Positions 25,288-33,640 of a DNA stretch of 64,000 nucleotides are shown here, piece by piece (the stretch's first letter is position 1; every line of letters begins with the position of its first letter). This DNA is from Cohnella candidum. Its GTDB lineage: Bacteria; Bacillota; Bacilli; Paenibacillales; Paenibacillaceae. Location of the stretch: the NCBI RefSeq assembly GCF_003713065.1, contig NZ_CP033433.1, positions 3,535,001 through 3,599,000 on the forward strand, in the 5' to 3' direction. Made by a program: the position numbers and the translations under genes. The notes beneath the pieces were generated by a model, which saw nothing but the letters and a program-made list of their open reading frames with translations, made no database searches and was not told the DNA's origin.

Positions 25288-26114
25288 TATTTAACCCCTC
25301 CGACGGTCATGCCGCTAACCATATATTTGGATGTGAAAAGATACATGATGATAACCGGGATGGAAGCGATGATCGAACCGCCCATGAGCGGGCCCCAAGC
25401 GAAGACGTCGCCGACGATCATGTCGGACAGGCCGAGGGTGATCGTTTTTTCCGTTCCTTTGGTGACGACGACGAGGGCGTACAGATACTCGCTCCAGCAC
25501 AGCGTGAAGGAGAAGATGAACGTAGCCGCCATACCCGGCGCCGCGAGCGGAAGGATAATGCTCCACAGCGTGCGGCCGCGGCTGCACCCGTCGATCATCG
25601 CCGCTTCTTCGATTTCGTCCGGGATCGTTTTGAAGTAAGAAATCAGCATCCATGTTGCGTAAGGAATCGTGATGGTCGGGTAGATCAGCATCAGGCCCCA
25701 TATCGAATTGCTGAGCCCGATCGCGGAAACCAGCATGTAGAGCGGGATGAAAAGCACGGATCTCGGCATCAGGTAAGCGTACAGAATGCTTTTGGAGATC
25801 GCGTTGCGGCCGCGGAACTTCAGCTTCGAAATCGCGTATGCGGCCAGCATGCTGATGACGATCGAGAATAAGGAGACGATCAGCGAGACGACGAAGCTGT
25901 TCCTTACGTTCAACAGGAAGTCTTTTTCGAACAGCTTGCGATACCCGTCCCAAGTCAGCTTTTTCGGCCAGAAGCTGGGCGTCATGTTGTAAATCTCGCC
26001 TTGCGATTTAAAAGAGGTATTCAGCATCCAGTAGAGCGGAAACAAAGCGCACACCAGCATGATGGCCAGGGTGACGTAGATGACGACTTGTTTGCTCACC
26101 GATTTATTTTCCAT
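25287..26114 (-). CDS. CUT1 sugar ABC transporter permease (MalG-like)
   Basis: A 275-residue inner-membrane permease with six predicted helices. The EAA loop that contacts the ATPase reads EEAAMIDGCSRGRTLWSIILP. The C terminus (VSGMTVGGVK) is typical of MalG-like members. It follows the MalF-like gene by 10 bp. No ATPase gene is nearby; a shared MsmX-type ATPase encoded elsewhere is the usual arrangement in this group. Confidence 0.93.
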   Translation of the reverse strand: MENKSVSKQVVIYVTLAIMLVCALFPLYWMLNTSFKSQGEIYNMTPSFWPKKLTWDGYRKLFEKDFLLNVRNSFVVSLIVSLFSIVISMLAAYAISKLKFRGRNAISKSILYAYLMPRSVLFIPLYMLVSAIGLSNSIWGLMLIYPTITIPYATWMLISYFKTIPDEIEEAAMIDGCSRGRTLWSIILPLAAPGMAATFIFSFTLCWSEYLYALVVVTKGTEKTITLGLSDMIVGDVFAWGPLMGGSIIASIPVIIMYLFTSKYMVSGMTVGGVK

Positions 26115-26124
26115 AACGTATCAC

Positions 26125-26991
26125 CTAATCTCTGGACGAAAGCGAACGTTTGGTTACGTAGTTGATCAGGATGATCAACGGCGGCATCGTCAAGATGGCG
26201 ATGGCGATCGCTTTCCCGAGGCTCATATTCAAAAATCCGAGGGTGTAGCTGAGCGTGGACAGCACTTGCGTTCCGTTGTTCGGACCGCCGCGCGTCAGCA
26301 GCCAGATGATTTCGAAATCGTTCAGCGTCCAGATCGTCGTCATGACCGCTGCCAGAATGGTGACTTCCTTAACGGAAGGCAGCGTCATATAGAAGAAGCG
26401 CTTGACCGCTCCGGCACCGTCCAGCATGGCCGCTTCGTACATTTCTTTGGAAACCGACTGCAAGCCGGCGAGAATCGCGATTCCCATGAACGGGATGCCG
26501 CGCCATACGTTGACGATGATGACGGAGAGCATGGCCAGATTCGGCTCTGCCAGCCAGCCGAGCGGGCGGCCGATCGCGTGGGTTTTCAGCAGCAAAAAGT
26601 TGAGCACTCCGCCGACGTCGGAGTAAATCCATTGCCAAGTGAATACGGAGACGATGGTCGGAATCGTCCAGGGCAGGAAGAGCAGAACCCGGAACACGTT
26701 GCGGAAAATGATCTTTTCGTTCAGCACGAGGGCCATGATCATTCCGAAGACGGATTTCAAAATGACTGCGACTACGGTGAAAACAATGGTGTTCTTGACG
26801 GCCTTCCAGAACGTCGCGTCTTTCAGCAGATCGAGGTAGTTGCCGAGGCCGATGAAATGGGCGGACATGCCGACGGTTTTGTCGGTGAAGCTCAAGTAAA
26901 GCGCCCATCCGAACGGCAGCAGCATGACGGCCAGCAGGTAGATCAGTACGGGACTCATCAGCAGATAAGCCAGCTTGTTGTCCAATCTCAT
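26125..26991 (-). CDS. CUT1 sugar ABC transporter permease (MalF-like)
   Basis: A 288-residue permease; ATG at 26991 is chosen for AGGA seven bases upstream. The EAA loop reads YEAAMLDGAGAVKRFFYMTLP, followed by the conserved TRGGPNNGTQVLSTLSYTLGF. It partners the MalG-like protein encoded next. Confidence 0.93.
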   Translation of the reverse strand: MRLDNKLAYLLMSPVLIYLLAVMLLPFGWALYLSFTDKTVGMSAHFIGLGNYLDLLKDATFWKAVKNTIVFTVVAVILKSVFGMIMALVLNEKIIFRNVFRVLLFLPWTIPTIVSVFTWQWIYSDVGGVLNFLLLKTHAIGRPLGWLAEPNLAMLSVIIVNVWRGIPFMGIAILAGLQSVSKEMYEAAMLDGAGAVKRFFYMTLPSVKEVTILAAVMTTIWTLNDFEIIWLLTRGGPNNGTQVLSTLSYTLGFLNMSLGKAIAIAILTMPPLIILINYVTKRSLSSRD

Positions 26992-27023
26992 TTTCAAATC
27001 CTATCCCGCCTTACTTATATGGG

Positions 27024-27056
27024 GAAGGGATGACCCGGAAAGACTGTCATCCCTTC
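27024..27056 (-). promoter_or_regulatory. Intercistronic hairpin between binding-protein and permease genes
   Basis: A perfect 11-bp stem GAAGGGATGAC/GTCATCCCTTC without a T run on the minus strand. It probably protects the upstream message or partly terminates it, giving more binding protein than permease. Confidence 0.6.
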
Positions 27057-27075
27057 TCCTTTGTGTTTGTCTGGA

Positions 27076-28419
27076 TTATTTGCTGTAGATCTCTTGGATC
27101 TTCGATTGCATGTCCTTCACGGCCGCTTCAGGCGTGTAGCTGGTCTCGAGGAGCAGCTTCTGGAACGTGTCGTTGACGACGCGCAGGTTGAACACTTCGC
27201 CGGCTTTCGGGTTGTATTCGCCCGGGAAGCCCAGGAAGTTGAAGCCTTCCACGGAATCGACGAACGCCTTGTTCTTCTCTTCTTGCCATACCGCTTCTTT
27301 GGTGAGCGCGGTGTAGATCGGGCCCGTCAGAGGAGCGCCTTTCTCTACCCACGTTTTGTACCAGTCCGGCGCGAGGATGTAGGCGATGAACTTCTTCGCC
27401 AGGTCTTTGTTTTTCGAATCTTTGAAAATGCCGAGGTTGTTGCTGATGCCCGGAATGAACGTGCCTTTCGGTCCCGCCGGATAAGGCGCGATGCCGGTTT
27501 TGTCGAACAGGTCCGGATTGTCCTTCTTGATGGTGGCCAGTACGCTGCCGGTGTTGAAGATCATCGCGGCTTGACCGCTCAGATAAGCCTTGTTGTTGCC
27601 GCTGTCATCCCAGCCGATGGCGCTCGGAGGCGTGCTCTTGTCGGTCAGGAAGAGGTCGCGGATGTAATTAGCCGCTTGGACGGTCTCCGGAGAGTCGGCG
27701 ATGACGGTTTTGCCGTCCTGCGTATCGACCGAACCGCCGTAGGACCAGATGATGCCGCGCGTCAGGAATTCCGCGTCGGAGTTCCCTTTGCCGTAGCCGA
27801 TGCCGGCGCCGTACAAGCCTTTGCTCGGATCGGTCAGCTTCTGGGCCATCGTTCTGAACTCATCCCAGGTTTTCGGAGGAGCGTTGAAGCCTGCCGCTTG
27901 GAGCAGGTCCTTTCGGTAGTAGAGGACTTGGGATTCCGTCCAGAAAGGAATGCCGTACTGCTTGCCGTCGAAGGTGACCGCTTTCTTGACGTTGGGACGG
28001 ATTTCGCCGTTTTTGGTTTCGAGATCCTTCACGACGTCGGAAACGTCTTCCAGAACGCCTTGGCCGTAGAACTGGCCGACTTCCTGATAACCGAAGAAGG
28101 AGACGTCCGGGACGTTCTTCGACTCGATCGCCGCGGTCCATTTCGGATAGAAATCTTCATACGCGATGACTTCGATATCGACGTCTACGTTGTTCTCTTT
28201 GCCGAACTGCTTGGCGCGTTCCACGATCAGGTTGTTTTGGTCTTCGAACAGCTGTTTCTTCATCCAGAACGTAAGCTTGCCTTTCGTGCCGCTCGATGCG
28301 GAATTGCCGGACGAGCTCGCGCTGCTGCTGGAAGCATCGTTGCTCCCGCTTCCGCAACCGGCCAGAAGAGCGGCAAGGACGGTGACTGCAGCCGTTGTCT
28401 TCCACCAAGTCTTCTTCAT
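27076..28419 (-). CDS. Sugar ABC transporter substrate-binding lipoprotein (lar-linked)
   Basis: A 447-residue family-1 binding protein. It has a signal peptide with lipobox LLAGC (Cys22), a Ser/Gly-rich linker (23-48), and then the binding fold (GKLTFWMKKQ, YGIPFWTESQVLYYRKDLL, KTWDEFRTMAQKL). It is the first gene of the transporter-dehydrogenase-kinase-aldolase operon. A pair of direct repeats shared with the larA promoter lies 87-122 bp upstream. Binding proteins of this group take oligosaccharides or glycosides; the ligand cannot be read from sequence. Confidence 0.93.
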   Translation of the reverse strand: MKKTWWKTTAAVTVLAALLAGCGSGSNDASSSSASSSGNSASSGTKGKLTFWMKKQLFEDQNNLIVERAKQFGKENNVDVDIEVIAYEDFYPKWTAAIESKNVPDVSFFGYQEVGQFYGQGVLEDVSDVVKDLETKNGEIRPNVKKAVTFDGKQYGIPFWTESQVLYYRKDLLQAAGFNAPPKTWDEFRTMAQKLTDPSKGLYGAGIGYGKGNSDAEFLTRGIIWSYGGSVDTQDGKTVIADSPETVQAANYIRDLFLTDKSTPPSAIGWDDSGNNKAYLSGQAAMIFNTGSVLATIKKDNPDLFDKTGIAPYPAGPKGTFIPGISNNLGIFKDSKNKDLAKKFIAYILAPDWYKTWVEKGAPLTGPIYTALTKEAVWQEEKNKAFVDSVEGFNFLGFPGEYNPKAGEVFNLRVVNDTFQKLLLETSYTPEAAVKDMQSKIQEIYSK

Positions 28420-28505
28420 ATCTAACCCTCCAAGTAAGTTCTGTGTGAGCCTTGTTGTCCTGTCGGCTACAATTTCATCATAAAGCGTACCGGTGATCGT
28501 TAAAA

Positions 28506-28541
28506 TGGCAACAATTTAACGCGGATGATACAAAATTAACA
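28506..28541. promoter_or_regulatory. Putative AraC-type activator site upstream of the transporter operon
   Basis: Read on the minus strand: GTTAATTTTGT, then GTTAAATTGTT starting exactly 20 bp later. The second half-site abuts a weak -35 region, and a TATGAT -10 box lies about 25 bp further on. The same two half-sites at the same spacing precede larA (33548-33583). The YesN-type regulator encoded at 33641-35299 is the likely binder. Confidence 0.65.
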
Positions 28542-28566
28542 CGATGCATTTCCGGCATGCCGATGT

Positions 28567-29028
28567 TTACAAGTCGAACTCCCGCCGGGCTTCGTGATAG
28601 ACGTCTTTCAACGGAACCCCATGGTTCCTGGCAATCCTCGCGCAATCTTCATATTCCGGCGCCACCTGCACCAGCCGGTTTCGGTAGCTGCCCGTTTTGA
28701 CCCGGATGGTGCCCCACCGGGTTTCGACTTTCGTCTGTTTGCGGCTTAAGCGGTGGCAAATGACAGGCGAATAACGAAGGCCAAGCGTGGTCGTTTCCGC
28801 GAACAGCACGTCCTCCATCTCGTTCAGCCGGTCCTTGGACGCGAGAATTTGGAACATGAAGCCGGGACGGCCTTTCTTCATGATGACGGGAATGAAGACG
28901 GCGTCGTTCGCCCCTTTCTCGAACAACTTGTCCATGACGTACGGAATCCACTCGGGATTCATGTCGTCGATATTCGCCTCGATCCGGATCAGGTCGGGAT
29001 CCACGTGTTCCTGCGAATGGGTAAACAT
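28567..29028 (-). CDS. larC: LarC C-terminal part (LarC2), nickel insertion into the pincer cofactor
   Basis: A 153-residue C-terminal half of LarC, the CTP-dependent enzyme that inserts nickel into the pincer nucleotide. It contains IRIEANIDDMNPEW, GANDAVFIPVIMKKGRPGFM and YRNRLVQVAPEYEDCARIARNHGVPLKDVYHEA, all typical of the LarC C-terminal domain. It is in the same frame as the upstream half, separated only by a TGA and 15 bases with an AGGGAG ribosome binding site nine bases before this ATG. It may be made as a separate chain or as a fusion by UGA readthrough. Confidence 0.85.
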   Translation of the reverse strand: MFTHSQEHVDPDLIRIEANIDDMNPEWIPYVMDKLFEKGANDAVFIPVIMKKGRPGFMFQILASKDRLNEMEDVLFAETTTLGLRYSPVICHRLSRKQTKVETRWGTIRVKTGSYRNRLVQVAPEYEDCARIARNHGVPLKDVYHEARREFDL

Positions 29029-29043
29029 CCGGCCGGACTCCCT

Positions 29044-29943
29044 TCAATCGTGAGTATGCTCATGGTGATGGTCGTGATCATGGTGATGGTCGTGATCATG
29101 GTGATGGTCGTGATCATGGTGATGGTCGTGATCATGGTGATGGTCGTGACCATGATAATGGTGATTGTGACCATGATGATGGTGATCGTGTCCATGGCGA
29201 TGCTGATGGGATTCGTCCGGCGCAATACCCGTTACGACGCGCAAAACGTTCGGTTGGTTCGGCAAATCGCGGGTGCCGGCTCCGTAACCGACCGTCTGAA
29301 CCTGCATCCGGGGAAAGGACTCCGTGCATTCCTGCGCGAGCGCGGCGATGATGCCGGCCCCCGTCGGGGTCGTGAGCTCCTTGCGGTGCGGGGTCGCCGC
29401 GATCTGCCATCCTTTCAGCAGTTCCAGGGTGGCGGGAGCCGGAACGGGATACCGGCCGTGCTGGCAGTCGATCATGCCTCCCCCGACCGGTACGGGCGAA
29501 GCCACGATTCGATCGATACCCAGCGAAACGAGCGCCAAGGACACCCCGATCACGTCGATGATCGAGTCCATGGCGCCGACCTCGTGGAAGTGCACTTGGT
29601 TTAACGGGATCCCGTGAATCTTCCCTTCCGCTTCCCCGATTTTCTTGAAAATCGCCAAACTGTACTCTGCGGCTTTGGGATCGATGCCGGAACGGTTAAT
29701 CAGCTTCACGATGTCCGCGTAATGCCTATGGTGGGAAGCCGCGGCTTCATCGATCCGGATGTCCGCCTTCAGCGACATGATCCCTTGTTTGTTCACCGGA
29801 CTCCAGGAAATTTCGAACGGATCCGCGTCGATTTTGCTTAATCCTTCCAGAATGAAATCGCGGCTGGCGCCGGCATCGGTTAAAGCCGCTAACGCCATAT
29901 CGCCGCTGATCCCCGAGAAACAATCGAAATACAAAACTTTCAT
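29044..29943 (-). CDS. larC: LarC N-terminal part (LarC1) with a long His-rich tail
   Basis: A 299-residue N-terminal half of LarC. Hallmarks: MKVLYFDCFSGISGDM, HHRHYADI, VHFHEVGAMDSIIDVIG, SPVPVGGGMIDCQHGRYPVPAPAT and TPTGAGIIAAL. From about residue 240 the chain becomes a His/Asp repeat (HHHDHD units) ending at HTHD and a TGA. Such a tail suits nickel storage or delivery. GGAGG precedes the ATG. The frame continues past the TGA into LarC2. In Lactobacillus plantarum larC is also split, but there by a programmed frameshift. Confidence 0.88.
   Translation of the reverse strand: MKVLYFDCFSGISGDMALAALTDAGASRDFILEGLSKIDADPFEISWSPVNKQGIMSLKADIRIDEAAASHHRHYADIVKLINRSGIDPKAAEYSLAIFKKIGEAEGKIHGIPLNQVHFHEVGAMDSIIDVIGVSLALVSLGIDRIVASPVPVGGGMIDCQHGRYPVPAPATLELLKGWQIAATPHRKELTTPTGAGIIAALAQECTESFPRMQVQTVGYGAGTRDLPNQPNVLRVVTGIAPDESHQHRHGHDHHHHGHNHHYHGHDHHHDHDHHHDHDHHHDHDHHHDHDHHHEHTHD
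29061..29150. repeat. Five tandem 18-bp units encoding the LarC1 His-rich tail
   Basis: The unit CATGGTGATGGTCGTGAT is repeated five times without gaps (last base changed in unit 5), then continues in degenerate form to about 29210. On the minus strand it codes for His/Asp. The number of units is likely to vary between strains. Confidence 0.9.
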
Positions 29944-29955
29944 GCCGTTCTCCTC

Positions 29956-30660
29956 CTAATGCTCCGCCGGAACGCCGCGGTTCTTGTTGATCAGTCCTGC
30001 GGCATACCCCGCTCCGAACCCGTTGTCGATATTTACGACGGTGACTCCGGGCGCGCACGAATTGAGCATGGCGAGCAATGCCGCGAACCCATGGAAATTC
30101 GCACCGTAGCCGACGCTTGTCGGCACCGCGATGACGGGTTTAGACACCAATCCCCCCACGACGCTCGCGAGCGCTCCTTCCATGCCGGCGACGACGATGA
30201 TCGCGTTGGCATCCCGAATCTCCTCGAGCCGGGCGAATAACCGGTGAATCCCCGCCACTCCCACGTCGTAGATCCTTTCCGCCCGGCTGCCCATCCACTC
30301 CACGGTTACGGCCGCTTCCTCGGCGACGGGAATGTCCGTGGTACCGGCACAAACGACGGCCACATAACCCGCCGATTCAACCGCCTCCAAGCCGCTTTTG
30401 CGCCAGGTGATCGCCCTTGCGGCCGAATGATAGACGGCGCCTTCCACCGCGTTCACGATTTGTTCCGCTTTGACTGCATCGACCCTGGTGGCGAGAACCC
30501 GGGACGAACGGCCGCTCAGCTCTTTCATGATCGCGGCGATCTGCTCCGCCGATTTACCTTCTCCGAAAATGACTTCGGGAAACCCGTTCCTGCGCTCACG
30601 GTCCATATCCACTTGGGCAAATCCGAGATCAGCCGTTTTCCAGTCCTCGTTCGTATCCAT
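29956..30660 (-). CDS. larB: LarB, pincer-cofactor biosynthesis (NaAD carboxylase/hydrolase)
   Basis: A 234-residue PurE-like protein; the start at 30660 follows GAAAGGAG. LarB carboxylates nicotinic acid adenine dinucleotide and releases AMP, the first step of the nickel-pincer cofactor. Visible family features: [75 protein letters not shown] and [12 protein letters not shown]. It lies between the nickel transporter and larC genes with short gaps, as part of the lar operon. Confidence 0.92.
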   Translation of the reverse strand: MDTNEDWKTADLGFAQVDMDRERRNGFPEVIFGEGKSAEQIAAIMKELSGRSSRVLATRVDAVKAEQIVNAVEGAVYHSAARAITWRKSGLEAVESAGYVAVVCAGTTDIPVAEEAAVTVEWMGSRAERIYDVGVAGIHRLFARLEEIRDANAIIVVAGMEGALASVVGGLVSKPVIAVPTSVGYGANFHGFAALLAMLNSCAPGVTVVNIDNGFGAGYAAGLINKNRGVPAEH

Positions 30661-30680
30661 CGGTGCTCCTTTCCGCCGCT

Positions 30681-31331
30681 CTATTGCAGCCACATCCGGA
30701 ATAGCCCTTCTTTGATTCCCATGTTATACATGTAATACAAGCCGAACACCGCGCTGACGCCACCCGATACGATCCCAAGCGCATGGCTAAGCTTCCGGCT
30801 TTTGCGGGTTAAAGCAAACGGTACGCCGATCAGGGTTGAAAACACGAGCATGCCACCGATCGTACCCGCTCCGAAGACGGCGATATAAATGACGGCCTCC
30901 CACCATAGTTTCACGGTGGACATCGTCAGGAGCACGAGCGCTCCGCTGCCGGCCATCCCATGGACGACGCCGATCAGCGTCGACTTGCGGTAGATCGAAG
31001 CCGTTTGCGGCGGCCGTTGCGCAGCCTGTCCGCGACCGCGAGCGAAGCGAACGATACTGCTGGAGCCGAGGAACACGAGCATGATCCCGACCGCGAATTC
31101 CAGCGACAGGGCCCATTTGCCGACCAGCATCACGTTTAATCCAATCAGGAGAATGCCGGTCAAAAGCAGCGTCGAGGCATGGCCGATCCCCCAAAACACG
31201 CCGGCCAGCGACGAACGCCATAAGCTCTTGCTTTGGCCCGCGATGGTGGAAACGGCGATGACATGATCGGGCTCAAGCGCGTGTTTCAGTCCCAATGCAA
31301 GTCCCCACACAAGAACGCCAAACAGTTCCAT
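30681..31331 (-). CDS. Nickel/cobalt transporter (UreH/NiCoT-like membrane protein)
   Basis: A 216-residue membrane protein with about six helices. Helix I carries the NiCoT metal signature HX4DH (H17-ALEP-D22-H23) in [19 protein letters not shown], and a second His motif follows in WGIGHAST. UreH/NicO-type permeases supply nickel to nickel enzymes. Its place inside the lar operon, 6 bp after larE and 20 bp before larB, says that the metal is for the LarA cofactor. Confidence 0.88.
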   Translation of the reverse strand: MELFGVLVWGLALGLKHALEPDHVIAVSTIAGQSKSLWRSSLAGVFWGIGHASTLLLTGILLIGLNVMLVGKWALSLEFAVGIMLVFLGSSSIVRFARGRGQAAQRPPQTASIYRKSTLIGVVHGMAGSGALVLLTMSTVKLWWEAVIYIAVFGAGTIGGMLVFSTLIGVPFALTRKSRKLSHALGIVSGGVSAVFGLYYMYNMGIKEGLFRMWLQ

Positions 31332-31337
31332 CGTCCG

Positions 31338-32150
31338 TTACACCGCTCCCGCCTTCGTAAGTTGTTTGTTCATGCTGCCGCTTCGGTACCCGGACAAATC
31401 GACGGTGACGTATTCGAACCCGTACTCGATCAATGCCGCGGCGATCCGGTCATGATGTTCCATCACAACCGGAATCTGTGAAGGTTCCACTTCGATCCTC
31501 GCGATATTCCCGTGCGTACGGACCCGAACCTGCCGAATGCCGAGCGAATGGAGATACGCTTCCGAACGGTCGATTTTGGTCAATTTTTGCTGCGTGATCG
31601 TCTCGCCGTAAGCAATCCGAGAAGACAGACAAGCGAAAGAAGGTTTGTCCCACGTAGGAAGACCCTTTTCTTTCGAAAGCTCCCGGATCTCCCGCTTATA
31701 GAGCCCCGCTTCGGCAAGCGGTCCCCTCACCCCGTGCTCCTTGGCGGCTTGGATGCCCGGACGGTGGTCGCCCAGATCGTCGGCGATCAGGCCGAAGACG
31801 AGGTTTTGGAATCCTTGCTCCGCCATGATCGGAATGAGGTGCTGGAACAAGCTTTTTTTGCAAAAATAACAGCGGTTCGCCGTATTCTCGCGATATCCCG
31901 GAATCGCCAGCTCCGAGGTCTCGATGACGCGATGCGGCGCCCCCATAAGCCCTGCGATCTCGATCGCTTCCGCAAGCTCCCGTTCGGGATAGGTTTCCGA
32001 ATCCGCAGTCACGGCCAGCACGTTGTCCGGTCCCAGCACGTCCAGCGCGACCCGGAGCAAGAAGGTACTGTCCACGCCCCCGGAAAAAGCGACGACCACG
32101 CTCTGCATATCACGCAGCGTACTTTCAAGAACCGCCATTTTTTCTCTCAA
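31338..32150 (-). CDS. larE: LarE, sulfur insertase for the pincer cofactor (three-Cys type)
   Basis: A 270-residue PP-loop enzyme with SGGVDST (23-29). LarE adenylates the LarB product and replaces its carboxylates by thiocarboxylates. The L. plantarum enzyme gives up the sulfur of one Cys (position 176); here the equivalent is Cys174 (SFACLSSR). Two more Cys lie in NRCYFCKK (Cys94, Cys97). LarE proteins with this CXXC plus Cys set are known to bind a [4Fe-4S] cluster that carries the sulfur, so this enzyme is probably not consumed by its reaction. The start is TTG with AAGGAG nine bases upstream; an ATG lies four codons inside. Confidence 0.92.
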   Translation of the reverse strand: MREKMAVLESTLRDMQSVVVAFSGGVDSTFLLRVALDVLGPDNVLAVTADSETYPERELAEAIEIAGLMGAPHRVIETSELAIPGYRENTANRCYFCKKSLFQHLIPIMAEQGFQNLVFGLIADDLGDHRPGIQAAKEHGVRGPLAEAGLYKREIRELSKEKGLPTWDKPSFACLSSRIAYGETITQQKLTKIDRSEAYLHSLGIRQVRVRTHGNIARIEVEPSQIPVVMEHHDRIAAALIEYGFEYVTVDLSGYRSGSMNKQLTKAGAV

Positions 32151-32177
32151 CGTGATCCGCTCCTTTCCGTTTACCCG

Positions 32178-33482
32178 TTAGGGTTCGTCCGGCAAATACC
32201 CGTCTTCGTCGAAACGCCATTCCTGCGGTTCGCCGATCGCTTCCATCATCGGATGGGCTTCCACGAGCGGCAGCAGATTTTCCGACATCAGGATTTCTTC
32301 CATCGCGAGCGTATGTTTGATCCGGACGACCTTCGCATCGGCGTAATTTTTCTTGCCGGTCGTATAAATGGCCACGGATACGGCCTCTTCGTCGTTTTCC
32401 AGTATGATCGGCAGCTTTCCGCCGGATACTTCCATCGCGGTAATGACGTTCGTATACATGGGGGCAAAATCGATTTGTTCGACGACGCGTTTCGTCGTAA
32501 ACTCCGCGAGTCCGATGCCCACCGCGCTTCCCTTCGTTTCGGGAGTCAGTCCCCGGACCAGGATCCTGCTCACGGCAGGCCCGTCTCCGAACGACCGGTT
32601 CGTTCCCGAGCGGCCGATGACATTGGGATCCATCCCGCTTCCGCTGATGTTTTTGCCGATCCGGTCCACGATGAGCACATCGATTTCATCCAGCCAAAAA
32701 CGCGGCATCAATCTTTTCGCCTCGACCAGCAGTTCCTCTTCCCTGCCCGGCAATTGTTCGCGCGGCACAACCTCGATGGCGGCCGTAGAATGGTAGGCGT
32801 CTTCGGTGATGGCCACTCCGCCTAGAATGGGCGTCCGCTCCATGATGAACTTGCCCACCGCCGGCAGCAGCTCGCCGAACCGGTCCATGCCGAACTTGTG
32901 AAGGTAACTCGCGCCTTTATGTTTGCCGAGGCCGATGCCGAGCATCTTCATGATGCCGCTCTCGATGCGGGCTTTGAAATCGGTATGCGGCTTCACCCGG
33001 CATACCACCAGAATGCCGTCGGCTTCCTCGTAAGCCGTCTTATCGAAGTGGACCTCCACGCCGTCCAGCACCTCGCCCAGATGAACGGTCTCCATCGAAG
33101 ACCGGACCGGCGCGCCGACGAATTCTTCCGTCACTCCGTACTCCGCCAGAATCTTGGTCTGGCCTTCCGCGGTGGCCCCGCCGTGACTGCCCATGGCCGG
33201 CACGATGAACGGATCGGCTCCGCGCCGTTTCAGTTCGTGAACCGTCGCGCGGACGATCCGGGCGATGTTCTCGATCCCCCGGCTTCCCACGCCGACGGCG
33301 ATGCGCATTCCCGGTTTGATTTTCGCGTTTATTTCATCCCGTTCGAATTGATCGGCCACGATGCCGTCGATTTCGTCCGGGCTGATTCGCCTCGATTCGA
33401 ATGTTTGCCGTACCGGCACCATCCGCGGCAGCGGAATCGGCTCCGAAACGCCGAGCTTGATGCGGCCTAAGTGAAGATTCAT
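32178..33482 (-). CDS. LarA-like nickel-pincer-dependent 2-hydroxyacid racemase/epimerase
   Basis: A 434-residue protein of the LarA (DUF2088) superfamily. Motifs that align with L. plantarum LarA: MGSHGGATAEGQ with His100 (for His108), VKPHTDF with His166 (for His174), and SGIMKMLGIG with Lys179 (for the cofactor-bearing Lys184), followed by GKHKGASYLHKFG. The family moves the hydrogen at C2 of a 2-hydroxy acid by hydride transfer to the nickel pincer; known substrates include lactate, malate and gluconate. The sequence is far from lactate racemase in the substrate-facing loops, and it neighbours a sugar transporter, so a sugar acid is more likely than lactate. First gene of the complete lar operon. 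Confidence 0.88.
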   Translation of the reverse strand: MNLHLGRIKLGVSEPIPLPRMVPVRQTFESRRISPDEIDGIVADQFERDEINAKIKPGMRIAVGVGSRGIENIARIVRATVHELKRRGADPFIVPAMGSHGGATAEGQTKILAEYGVTEEFVGAPVRSSMETVHLGEVLDGVEVHFDKTAYEEADGILVVCRVKPHTDFKARIESGIMKMLGIGLGKHKGASYLHKFGMDRFGELLPAVGKFIMERTPILGGVAITEDAYHSTAAIEVVPREQLPGREEELLVEAKRLMPRFWLDEIDVLIVDRIGKNISGSGMDPNVIGRSGTNRSFGDGPAVSRILVRGLTPETKGSAVGIGLAEFTTKRVVEQIDFAPMYTNVITAMEVSGGKLPIILENDEEAVSVAIYTTGKKNYADAKVVRIKHTLAMEEILMSENLLPLVEAHPMMEAIGEPQEWRFDEDGYLPDEP

Positions 33483-33496
33483 GCGATTAAGTCCCT

Positions 33497-33533
33497 CCCG
33501 AGGGTGCAGGTTCCCTTCATCTTAACCCTCGGG
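33497..33533 (-). promoter_or_regulatory. Leader hairpin touching the larA ribosome binding site
   Basis: CCCGAGGGT and ACCCTCGGG form a perfect 9-bp stem in the larA leader, and the downstream arm runs into the GGGAGGG ribosome binding site. It could limit translation when folded. No known riboswitch was recognised. Confidence 0.4.
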
Positions 33534-33547
33534 GAAAGTGAATCCTA

Positions 33548-33583
33548 TGGCAACAATTTAACAACGGGGATACGATATTAACA
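33548..33583. promoter_or_regulatory. Putative AraC-type activator site upstream of larA
   Basis: Read on the minus strand: GTTAATATCGT, then GTTAAATTGTT 20 bp later, the same arrangement as at 28506-28541. It lies 66-101 bp upstream of the larA start codon. Confidence 0.65.
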
Positions 33584-33615
33584 GCATTGCGATGGCTTGT
33601 ACGATGCGAAAAAAA

Positions 33616-33637
33616 GCGTGCCCGGAAGCGGGCACGC
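33616..33637 (-). terminator. Terminator of the YesM/YesN operon
   Basis: GCGTGCCCG/CGGGCACGC stem with a four-base loop and a T run on the minus strand, 4 bp after the response-regulator stop codon. Confidence 0.9.
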
Positions 33638-33640
33638 CTG

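Noticed and set aside
28649..29047. Alternative frame across the larC junction, as if a frameshift joined LarC1 and LarC2
   Set aside because: Both LarC halves are in the same frame, so no shift is needed; the alternative frame lacks LarC motifs.
29061..29150. Tandem 18-bp repeats that look like a CRISPR or iteron array
   Set aside because: The units abut without spacers and encode an in-frame His/Asp tail of LarC1.
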